From: Microglena sp. YARC
Lineage: Eukaryota; Chlorophyta; Chlorophyceae; Chlamydomonadales; Chlamydomonadaceae
Direction: 5' to 3'
NCBI GenBank assembly: GCA_022414725.1
Contig: CM039466.1
Location: forward strand, 38,845,239-38,909,238
Length of the DNA: 64,000 nt
The translations under genes and the position numbers were made by a program. Within the stretch, counting starts at the first letter, position 1. Each line of letters begins with the position of its first letter. This document shows positions 54,056 through 62,814 of the stretch, in pieces. Under the pieces are notes generated by a model. It saw nothing but the letters and a program-made list of their open reading frames with translations. It was not told where the DNA came from and did no database searches.

Positions 54056-54690
54056 GAGAACCCTAAAAAGTAAGCAAAGCTAACGTAGCAGCCTCGATAC
54101 ACCAAGGTGCGTGAGTTAGCACTTAAGGAAAACATGCCTGTGACTGCCATAGCTGCCTTACCCCACCCCAACCTCCACTTCCACGACAAGCCCCAAAAGC
54201 AACCGCAAAAGGCTCTAACGTAGCAGCCTTGATACACCAAGGTGCATGAGTTAGCACTTCATAAAAACCAGCCTGTAATGGTGGGGGGATGCTCGCCCGG
54301 GGTTTGCCAGCCCGTGGGGGTGACTGGTCAACCCTATACCCTGAACCCCTCTAAACTCCCACCCCCGGGCTGGCTAACCGCGGGCTAGCTTCCCCCAACT
54401 GCATGTGACCGGCATAACTCCCTCAAACCCCTGAACTCCCACCCCCGGGCTGGCTAACCCCGAGCTAGCCTCCCCCTACCGCCAGTGACTGACTAAGCTG
54501 CCTCACTCCACCCCTACCTCCACTTCCCCGACCACCCCAAAAGCAAGCGCAAAAGGCTCTAACGTAGCAGCCTTGATACACCAAGGTGCATGCGTTAGCA
54601 TTTCAGAAAAACCTGCCTGTGACTGCCAAAGCTGCCTCACTCCACCCCTACCTCCACTTCCACGACCACCCCTACACACACCCCAACAAT
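54056..54690 (+). repeat. Tandem TAACGTAGCAGCCTTGATAC units
   Basis: Three units (about 54080, 54215 and 54560) have CTCTAACGTAGCAGCCTTGA, ACACCAAGGTGCATGAGTTA and GCCTGTGACTGCC. The second is split by the fold-back sequence at 54284-54470. Confidence 0.8.
54284..54396. mobile_element. Second fold-back element
   Basis: The left arm (about 54284-54322: GGGGATGCTCGCCCGGGG...) and right arm (about 54358-54396: ...CGCGGGCTAGCTTCCCCC) are inverted copies, roughly 85% paired. The short loop contains ACCCTATACCCTGAACCCC, a degenerate telomere-like sequence. A half copy of the right arm recurs at about 54432-54475. Layout and loop content recall 19948-20096, though the arm sequences differ. Confidence 0.65.
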
Positions 54691-55275
54691 CCAATGCGTA
54701 GGTTTTTCAAGAGCGACACCGTTTTCATGTTTCGTTTACATTTGCCTCACTCCACCCCTGCCTCCACTTCCACGACCACCCCTACACCCACCCCAACAAC
54801 CAAATGCATAGGTTTCTCAAGAGCGACACCGATTTCATGTTTCGTTTACATTTGCCTCACTCCACCCCTGCCTCCACTTCCACGACCACCCCTACACCCA
54901 CCCCAACAATCCAATGCATAGGTTTTTCAAGAGCGACACCGTTTTCATGTTTCGTTTACATTTGCCTCACTCCACCCCTACCTCCACTTCCACGACCACC
55001 CCTACACCCACCCCAACAATCCAATGCATAGGTTTTTCAAGAGCGACACCGTTTTCATGTTTCGTTTACATTTGCCTCACTCCACCCCTGCCTCCACTTC
55101 CACGACCACCCCTACACCCACCCCAACAACCAAATGCGTAGGTTTCTCAAGAGCGACACCGTTTACATGTTTTGTTTACATTTGCCTCACTCCACCCCTA
55201 CCTCCACCTCCACTACCACCCCTACACCCACCCCAACAATCAAATGCGTTGGTTTGTCAAGTGCGACATTGTTTA
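54620..55275 (+). repeat. Six-unit repeat of 110 bp
   Basis: Very regular units read CCTCACTCCACCCCTGCCTC, CACTTCCACGACCACCCC and AGAGCGACACCGTTTTCATG. Plus-strand frames recur because two periods (220 bp) nearly fit codons; there is no gene. Confidence 0.92.
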
Positions 55276-55279
55276 CATT

Positions 55280-55722
55280 TGTCGTTTAGATATATCGTAC
55301 AATATCGTACAATATCGAACGATATATCAATATTTAGTACGATATCATATGATACAGTGTAAAATATCATACGGTACGCTATATAAATACAGTGTACGAT
55401 ATCATATGATATATTGTACAATATCGTTCGCTAAATCAATATATCGTACGGTACCATATGATATAGCGTAACATATCAAACGATATATCAACATATCGTA
55501 CGGTATCATATGATATATCGTACAATATCATACGCCATATCAATATATTGTACGATATTATATTATGCGGCGTACACTATATAAATATATCGTACAATTT
55601 CGTACGATATATCAATACATAAATGTTTTGTCCACTGCATTGTACGATATTGTATGATATATTGAGATAGCGTATGATATTGTACGCTATAAAAATACAT
55701 TGCACGATATTGTATTATATAT
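55280..55722. repeat. AT-rich palindromic array (CGTACGATATATC)
   Basis: About 440 bp are composed of ATATCGTACAATATCGTACG, ATATCATATGATATA and TATATCAATATATCG words. Nearly every word is its own inverted complement or has one within 30 bp, so the strand can fold in many registers. Confidence 0.85.
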
Positions 55723-55759
55723 CGTCCAATCAGCTCCGGCTTACGCAGTGGTGTCCTTA

Positions 55760-55820
55760 ACTTCACGTCCTGAGAGTGGCGCATTACTCGGATGTAACAA
55801 TTTCAATTTCAATATCGTCC
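55760..55820 (+). repeat. Dispersed repeat, second copy
   Basis: CACGTCCTGAGAGTGG...ACTCGGATGTAACAATTTCA matches 6640-6690. Confidence 0.55.
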
Positions 55821-56660
55821 AATCGTCTTGGTACCCAGTACGATATTGACATCCTCACAAATATGAACCATGTATCCACTAGGCCACACCGCCTGCGCAG
55901 ATCTAAAAAACAGTGCTACTAGTGTCAGGTGCTAAGCTGGGCTGACTGGCAATGCTGTCCCAGCCCACCCCACCTCATCCCACCCAGTCCACCAACCCAC
56001 ATACCTTGACTCTCCCTCTGGCCATTGCATTAGTTACCTCCACACCTCCTCGGACTACAGACTCCAACACCTGTAGAACACCACCTAAGCAACCATACCC
56101 AGCCTGGGGCGCTCACACTTCCAAGGGTTTATTGCTGGAGACCTAGCCAGCCCATTCCATCAACTTAAGTAAAAAGCTCAACTACATCGACTGTCAACCA
56201 CCACTGCAGGACAGCCCCTTGGGAAAGACAGTCAACAATCACTACTTTTAGACATTACTACACAGTCAACCACCACACTACTAGGCACCACAGGACAATC
56301 AACCACCACTGCTACTGGGCAATAATAGACCATCAATTACTTAAGTTACTGCGCACTGCTACACCGTCACCACAATCACTAGTAGGCACCACCAGACTGT
56401 CAACCACCACCCCTACAGGGTGTCAACCACCAATACTGATACGCAACAATAGACTGGCAACCCCCCCACCATTACTTCGTACTTCTACTAGACTGCCACA
56501 CACCAGTAGACTACCAAAAACACATAACCTGCTTTGAGACCCACCCCCTCCCAGAAAGCACAAGCAGACCTCTGGCCACTGCCACACTTGCAGGCATCAC
56601 TAGGCCTGTTCACTGGCTCCTACCAGGCAACAGAGCATTGATGCATAGATGCATATAACT
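55821..56660. other. Intergenic stretch with faint CCACCACTA repetition
   Basis: From about 56180 to 56560, words such as GTCAACCACCACTAC and CTAGGCACCACAGG recur without a fixed period. No gene is supported. Confidence 0.5.
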
Positions 56661-56664
56661 ATAG

Positions 56665-56800
56665 TTCCCTACCGTGTCGAGGGGGAGCATGACGAAGACC
56701 GGGATGCCCCTAGATTTATAGAAGAAGAGCTCGTCTCGAGAAGCATCATGCGAAGACATATGTTAAACGCTCAACAGAGCTGCCAAAGATTGCTGCGAGG
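56665..56800 (+). CDS. Candidate exon of an unknown gene
   Basis: A possible acceptor, ATAACTATAG|TTCCC, and a possible donor, CGAGG|GTGAGC, bracket about 45 codons. They read VPYRVEGEHDEDRDAPRFIE, EELVSRSIMRRHMLNAQQSC, QRLLR in one frame. The composition (balanced charged residues, no low complexity) is much more protein-like than the surroundings. There is no partner exon and no recognised domain, so the call is weak. The boundary could be off by a codon. Confidence 0.3.
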
Positions 56801-57787
56801 GTGAGCTGCGGCAGTTTTCGGGCTGCTTGCTTCTCTGCTCTCAAATTCCGAGCGAGCTGCTTGCTATCTACTGCTCGGAGACTAGTGCGCTGACGGAATG
56901 CCTGCCGAGCTGCTTCTGGGCCATGAGGGGGGAATTAAGCGCTGGCCGGGGTCGTTGATGCAGGAACATGCGATAAATAGAAATCGCAGATACCTCTATG
57001 TGCACAATGATAGGTGTAAGAGATGCAGTTGTTAGCGCTAAGGGGGAAGGGGCTTTTAAGGAGGGTAGAGTCGAATGAAGTCGTAGGCCGCAGAGCCTTC
57101 ATCGAACAGATCATGACTTCAGTTGAACGGCTGTATTGCCTGAGCCCTGAGTTCGAGCCCTGGCCAGGTTCACAAATTTCAGCCTTGCCGCCTTGGAAGA
57201 GGTATAGACGTTCCCTCCGCGGTGGTCCAAGCTCAGGCGCAGTTGCGGTCTGCGAAACCAAATTAACCCAACATAGTATCCATTCTCCAGTGTGCACGGT
57301 TCATGCAAACGAGAGGGTTCCTTCAATCTCACGTCCTGTGGCAGCTCGTACGAATTTTCGATTGTTGGCTTGGGGAACCCGAAGTTCCACAGGAGAGGAG
57401 GAAGAATTACAGTTACAAGGTATACACATTATATGCATGTTCAGGCAATAGGTCAATCACAAACAAAGCTAGAAATCCAAGCCATGGAATTCCATTTAAT
57501 CGCAAACAAATGTAGCAATCACAAACACAGCTATAGTTCCATTGAATTTAATCGCAAACTAAGCTAAAAAATAGAAATCCATTTCTGCGTGTGTCACAAG
57601 TCACAACTGATCTAGATCACCACTAAAAAAATTGTCTTTCTGATTCAACATTTGCGAGCTCGAAGTTGCGAGCTCGAAGACGTAGTCTTGCTATGCATTT
57701 AATAAGTGAGTGCATTTGGGACTATGGTATCTACACTCTGACATCGTTCATTAAAATGTTGCCAATAAAAATGGCAAGTCAAAAAAC

Positions 57788-57872
57788 TGTCCGCTGAGGG
57801 GATCGAACCCCCGACTTTCTGCGATTTCGCTTTTCTGTAAAGCAGACACTCTAACCACTGAGTTAAGCAGAC
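57788..57872 (-). tRNA. tRNA-Val (UAC) with a 12-nt intron
   Basis: On the minus strand all stems form. The acceptor GTCTGCT pairs with AGCGGAC with one G-U, discriminator A. The D stem is ACTC/GAGT with GG in the loop, the anticodon stem TCTGC/GCAGA, and the T arm GGGGG-TTCGATC-CCCTC with one G-U. The anticodon loop reads TTTACA then C, giving anticodon TAC. A 12-nt insertion (GAAAAGCGAAAT) sits between positions 37 and 38, the canonical place for a nuclear tRNA intron. Removing it leaves 73 nt. No CCA is encoded, as expected for a eukaryotic nuclear gene. Confidence 0.92.
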
Positions 57873-57990
57873 GATGGCACGATGAGGGAGCTGAGATTAG
57901 AGATTCATAGTTTGTGGTTGGGGAGGGAGGTCTGGGGAAGTGTGGTGGATTCTCTTGCCCCTGACATGTGTGCTTGCCTTCTGAGTCTTG

Positions 57991-58446
57991 CTAGGTTGGT
58001 TTCTGGCCTTTCTGTTTTCGGCTGGCCTCCCCCTTTCCTTCATGGGGTGTCTATGGTTATCATCCTTGACACTCCGGTCCTTTTCTGCAAGTTGGTTGTG
58101 TCGGGTTGTCTTGTGCTTTCTTCCTTTGAGGGCATTATCGCTGCATATTAAGGTGCTCATAGCGCATGCCCTTGGGTGGTATTTAGCTCTTTTCGTTTGG
58201 CCTTCCTCTCTTGTGGTTGGTGGGCTTGGTGTTCTGGATTGCTTACTTTTGCATCCCTCCTCTTTCCGCTCTCCTTTACACCTCTAGTTTGTTTCCTTTG
58301 TTGGGACTTGACCTAGTTTGTTTTCAGGTTTGTGGGGGTGCCTTCAAAACCCTCGTGCTTCCGTGTTATAAAATTGGATGGTCGGCAGGCTGTGCTGCTG
58401 TCCAGTCTCGGTAGTGATTTGTTGAGTTTATGTAACGAACCCTCTC
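57991..58446 (+). repeat. Duplicated block, copy 1
   Basis: About 456 bp from CTAGGTTGGTTTCTGGCCT to TTATGTAACGAACCCTCTC is repeated at 59722-60186 with scattered substitutions. The 50 bp before it (GATTCTCTTGCCCCTGACAT...) recur at 58688-58735. Frames of 89-99 codons are present but their boundaries and reading do not agree between copies, so I do not call a gene. Confidence 0.8.
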
Positions 58447-58469
58447 TCCTTCTCTCTCCGGGGACGAAC

Positions 58470-58552
<83 letters not shown>
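58470..58552 (+). repeat. CT microsatellite
   Basis: An almost pure (CT)n run of about 80 bp. It separates copy 1 of the duplicated block from a second GGGACTGCTGCTGTCC...CAGTGATTTGCTGAG copy. Confidence 0.95.
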
Positions 58553-58560
<8 letters not shown>

Positions 58561-58759
58561 CTGGGACTGCTGCTGTCCATTCTCGGCAGTGATTTGCTGA
58601 GTTTATGTCAAAACCCCTCTCTCTGGGGATCGTCAGGGCAGGTTGGGCAGGGCAGGGTGGGCAGGGCAGGTCTGCCAAGTGTGGTTGATTCTCTTGCCCC
58701 TGTCATGTGCGCTTGCTTTCTGAATCTTGCTAGCCTAGTGATTTTCCTAAGGTTTTTGG

Positions 58760-59690
58760 ACGAAACATGAATAATCGTTTGGGTCCGATTCGTGGGTCTG
58801 CACATTGGGTACATGAAAACATTAATAATCGTTTTGAACGATTCTGCACGATTACAGTTTTGCTGGAAGAAAAACGACACTAGAGTAGGGCAGTGCGGCC
58901 GTCATACTGGTTCCTACAAAGCAGACAGATTGCTGCAGGAATAAATGCGATGCCCATTAGCTATCAGCTATGCCCGCGCTGGAATTAAAGGGTAGGGGGA
59001 AAAAGCAGGGATCAGCTGTCAGTCAGAGCTCCGGGGGAATTCTGCATACAGCGCGAAATTTGTAGGAATTGATGCCGGAAGCGAGTAGAAGGGAACGCAT
59101 TTCCGCCCAGTGCAAAGCATTGCTACAAGCGCGCCCAGTCAGAGTGGAGGAATAGCTTCAGAGTGAGCTCTTGTAAGCGACTGAGGTTTGGTCAATACTG
59201 GTATTTAACATGTTCCTGTCGCTGATTCGAACCTCCCAGTGCTGGTCCGTGAATACGAAGTTAGTGGTGCGTTGGGGCGTAACAGCTAGCGAGCTCGAGG
59301 TTTCACGCAGCCGTTTGACGAGGTTATTTCTTGCCCCCCAGTTGGGGTACGTGGCCTCAACTTCCCCCTGCCCCTTATGCCTCACCCAGGATGACCTGGC
59401 TGGAATCTGTCCAGCGTGTCAATCAGCGTTCTGGTCAAGGCATGCTCACATGGGGGACTAGGGATGCGCGATGCCCGAGCCAACAGTATGGCGATGCTAA
59501 ACATTAATAATCGTTCTGCACGATGCTGGAGCCAGCGTTTGGGTCGACCGGAAACATTAATAATCGTGCATGAACGATGCCCAGGCCAAAGTTTCGCGAG
59601 CTCGAAAATATTACCCAGACCTGAGAAAACTATAGACCATTTCGCGAGAAACATTAATAATCGTGCCTGCACGATTAATCGTGCTTAAGA
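58760..59690 (+). repeat. Cluster of ACATTAATAATCGT hairpin motifs
   Basis: Five occurrences of AAACATTAATAATCGT (one with ATGAATAATCGT) fall near 58765, 58818, 59500, 59552 and 59640. In four the ATCGT is followed within 5-6 nt by ACGAT, making a small hairpin: ATCGTTCTGCACGAT, ATCGTGCATGAACGAT, ATCGTGCCTGCACGAT and ATCGTTTTGAACGAT. Sequence between the motifs is not repeated. Function unknown. Confidence 0.7.
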
Positions 59691-59721
59691 AAAACGTGCT
59701 TACTAAGCATATATAGCAATG

Positions 59722-60186
59722 CTAGGTTGGTTTCTGGCCTCTCTGTTTTTCGGCTGGCCTTCCCCTTTCCTTCATGGGGTGTCTATGGTTATCATCCTCG
59801 ACACTCCGGTCCTTTGCTGCAAGTTGGTTGTGTCGGTTTGACTTGTGCTTTCTTCCTTTGAGGGCATTATCGCTGCATATTAAGGTGCTCATAGCGCATG
59901 CCCTTGGGTGGTATTTAGTTCTTTTAGTTCGGCCTTCCTCTCTTGTGGTTGGTGGGCTTGGTGTTCTGGATTGCATACTTTTGCATCCCTCCTCTTTCCG
60001 CTCTCCTTTCCGCCTCTAGTTTGTTTCCTTTTTGGGACTTGACCTAGATTGTTTTCAGGTTTGTGGGGGTGCCTTCAAAACCCTCGTGCTTCCGTGTTAT
60101 AAAATTGGTCGGCACTCGGCAGGCTGTGGTGCTGTCCAGTCTCGGCAGTGATTTCTTGAGTTTATGTAACGAACCCTCTCTCTCGG
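59722..60186 (+). repeat. Duplicated block, copy 2
   Basis: The partner of 57991-58446, similar over its full length by eye. It ends in a further local duplication (GATCGTGCTTCCGTGTGATA...GGTCGGCAGGCTGTG near 60187-60235). Confidence 0.8.
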
Positions 60187-60959
60187 GGATCGTGCTTCCG
60201 TGTGATAAAATTGGATGGTCGGCAGGCTGTGCCAGGGGGCCCTGGTTTACTCGGATTGCCGCTCGACGTGTTCAGGCCAAATCAGGGGGCCCTGGAGTAA
60301 ACGACATGCCGCCCTGTCAAATCCCTGAACTGCTCGAGGCGAACCACGGGGACAGCTAGGGACGTTATATCAATCCATGCTCCGTTTCGAGGCGTGCGGA
60401 GGAGGTTCGAATCCCATTCAGCATCACGCTTCTTACACCCGCATTGCTTGTTCGTTCCCTACACCCCACCTGGGAGCCTCGGAGATCGCTATCCCCTTGT
60501 GGAAGCCTAGACCTGGCGGGTGAAAACGTGATACCATCGTGATCTCCACGGCTAGACAATCATATACCGGCAGTTTCAGCCTGGGTTGCTCGCTGGCCAT
60601 TGGAGACTGAAGAGACTTTCAGGCCGACTGACCGATAAACATCCGCCAAGCGTCGGAAAAGCTTCAGACCTCGCAGACAAGACGGCAGGTGCGCGTTTCT
60701 CTCTATGGTCTTCTTGTGTTGTCCTCCCTGCCTGACATTACGTTTGCGTCTTTGCTTTCTTGCTTGTACCCTTCGGTTGTTAATTGGATCATGGCTGGAA
60801 GACCCCCACCCTCGGATGCTGTGGAGCGAACATATGTCGGGGCTATCAACAATGGCCCGTATATGACAACGTGATGGACCGTCAATGCTAAAAGCAAATT
60901 TAGTCGTTCAGTGATTGGTTTTGGAAGTGTCAGCTAAACCGCGATTGCTTCGATCACGA

Positions 60960-61316
60960 TCACACAAGCTGGGAAGCATTGTTGTACTCGACGGGAAACA
61001 GGTGATTCGGCGACGTTGCACGCCTGGGCTTGAATGTACAGTAGACCCACTTTGATGAAGTGAAGTTGTTCAAGCCCTTCTGGAAACCCGCGCGCAGACC
61101 TTTGAGAATACGGCGTGCGAGATTTCTAGCGGCCACCCCAGCCCAGGGGCCACCCTTCAAAATGACCGACCCTTCTTCAGCCATTTTACCCGTAGTGCTC
61201 GTTCGGGGATCCTTCAGAAATGTCTTGTAAACCCACAGTAGTCCCTCTTGGTTCGCGACCCACTCATCCGCGAGGATAGGTTTGACCCGCCCTGGTTGTA
61301 CCTTGTGAACACTCAA
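60960..61316 (-). CDS. Candidate coding segment of an unknown gene
   Basis: A 118-codon minus-strand frame in non-repetitive DNA. Residues 7-35 read PGRVKPILADEWVANQEG then LLWVYKTFLK. A basic stretch GVAARNLARRILKGLRAGFQ follows, and it ends in KWVYCTFKPRRAT. The amino-acid balance is protein-like, but I recognise no domain and found no clear splice partner. The start could be upstream or the segment could be an exon. It could also be a chance frame. Confidence 0.3.
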   Translation of the reverse strand: MSVHKVQPGRVKPILADEWVANQEGLLWVYKTFLKDPRTSTTGKMAEEGSVILKGGPWAGVAARNLARRILKGLRAGFQKGLNNFTSSKWVYCTFKPRRATSPNHLFPVEYNNASQLV

Positions 61317-61585
61317 TACCGGTAGTCAGTACCCACCTTGCATATTTCATTTAATTAATATGCCATAGGAAGGCCATTGTTGGCCCAAGACAAGCCCACA
61401 CCATACAACTCAATTGGGTGGGACTTCCAGCTATCTAGGTAACACAAAGGTGGACAAGAAATATAGGTACGGAAGTATGGTTGTACATAGAACTCACTTT
61501 TTGCATACCCGAAGAAAAAAATAGGGTTGAAGGGTTATAAATCTATCTTAAATCTAACTTAAATCTATCTTAAATCTATCAACAG

Positions 61586-61824
61586 AAGCAGCAACACCAG
61601 ACTATGCTAGCACGAGATGACCCTCAATACTGGTACGGAGTACTTTCCATGCTACCTGCTTCTGACCATGCCGAGTGGTTCATCGACTGCCATCGATTGC
61701 GTGAGAACGACATGAACAGTCAGGGAAATCCATTCTTTGAGTCTGGGCTCTACGTGGAATTGGAGGAGCTAAACGGCGCATCTGTCATCTGGGCATTCCT
61801 GTTGTACTGCAAGCTGGCAATCAG
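61586..61824 (+). CDS. Candidate exon of an unknown gene
   Basis: The acceptor is ATCTATCAACAG|AAGCAGC and the donor GGCAATCAG|GTAGGCAA. The frame is open throughout, entering in phase 0 and leaving in phase 2. Residues include LARDDPQYWYGVLSMLPASD, HAEWFIDCHRLRENDMNS and LYVELEELNGASVIWAFLLY. The many Trp, Tyr, His and Asp and the even composition argue for a real folded protein. I do not recognise the family. The preceding sequence has TCTATCTTAAATCTA repeats, and the next 70 bp are ordinary before the dispersed repeat at 61893. Confidence 0.5.
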
Positions 61825-61892
61825 GTAGGCAATAACGTTTCAGACACAGGGATGCTGCTGCTGCTGATAGATTTTCTGCTTCCATTTGATGG

Positions 61893-61962
61893 TCTATATG
61901 TATGTTACAGTCCAGGGGTAGGCCAAATAGGCTAAAGGGACTTGCCCAACCGTATAGGAAGT
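61893..61962 (+). repeat. Dispersed repeat, second copy, cut by an LTR element
   Basis: TATGTATGTTACAGTCCAGG, GGCCAAATAGGCTAAAGGGA and CTTGCCCAACCGTATA match 33926-33990. The match stops where the LTR begins, so the LTR element inserted into an existing copy. Confidence 0.75.
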
Positions 61963-62179
61963 TTTAATGTTAGAGTTGTTACACAGTAAAGACTGAAGTG
62001 AAGATAGCTAAGAGCACATCGAGTGTGGCTATATAGAAGACGGGAGCAGGAGGGAGATCCTGCAAACCCGTGCAGGCCACAGCTAGCCTATGGCCTGGCG
62101 GCAGGTAACACGGGACCTGGGGCACCAGGACCCGGTATGCATTATGCCGACTCAGTGTCCGACATAGCGGACAATAACA
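61963..62179 (-). repeat. 3' LTR of copia-like element, copy 2
   Basis: It begins TGTTATTGTCCGCTATGTC on the minus strand and ends near CTAACATTAAA. It is clearly homologous to the LTRs at 24120 and 28488 but much more diverged from them than they are from each other. The polypurine tract GAATTGGAGGGG abuts it at 62180-62192. Confidence 0.87.
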
Positions 62180-62814
62180 TCCCCTCCAATTCAAGGTATT
62201 CTTGAGCTTCAAGAATCCCTGGAATTAACTGAGGGGCACAAGAAAATAATAATAATATAAAGGCTGACAAACTTTAAGAGAGGCTGCCAAAGGCTGATAC
62301 GAAGGACTGTAAATAATAAATTATTCAGGGCAGGATTCAAAGGGAGTAAGGCACATTAGCAGGGGTCTTTATAGTAATGTCAGACTACTGGGGTAGCAGT
62401 CCTTGAAGAGAAACTGCAAGGGGGCAGCATGCTAGATTTCAGGGAGGCTGCTAGGAAGCTGGAAGGAAACTGCAGATAGGCTGCAGGCTAGGTTGCAGGG
62501 GAGCTGCCAGGAAGCTGGAAGGGAATTAGCTGCAGAGTTGCAAGCTAGCTTGGTTACGAGAAGAGTGCATGATTTGAGATGGGAGAGTAAGTTTAGACAA
62601 GATGTCTGTGCTAGTCCCCCCATAATTTGGGAGCATCCTAAATCCTAAATTAGAGTATTGCAGGCATCTTGCAGTAAGCATGAGGTATTCTAAACGGTCT
62701 AAAAACGTCAGTACGTAGGGCAGTACCAGACATTAGTACATAAGGCAGTACAAATTTTAATCCTAGAGAGTTCATGGCTAAAACAATAAGGTGCAAAGAA
62801 CTATAGATTCATAT

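Noticed and set aside
60385..60430. GGTTCGAATCCC, a tRNA T-arm-like sequence
   Set aside because: The T stem does not pair fully, and no acceptor or anticodon arm can be drawn upstream at the right distance.
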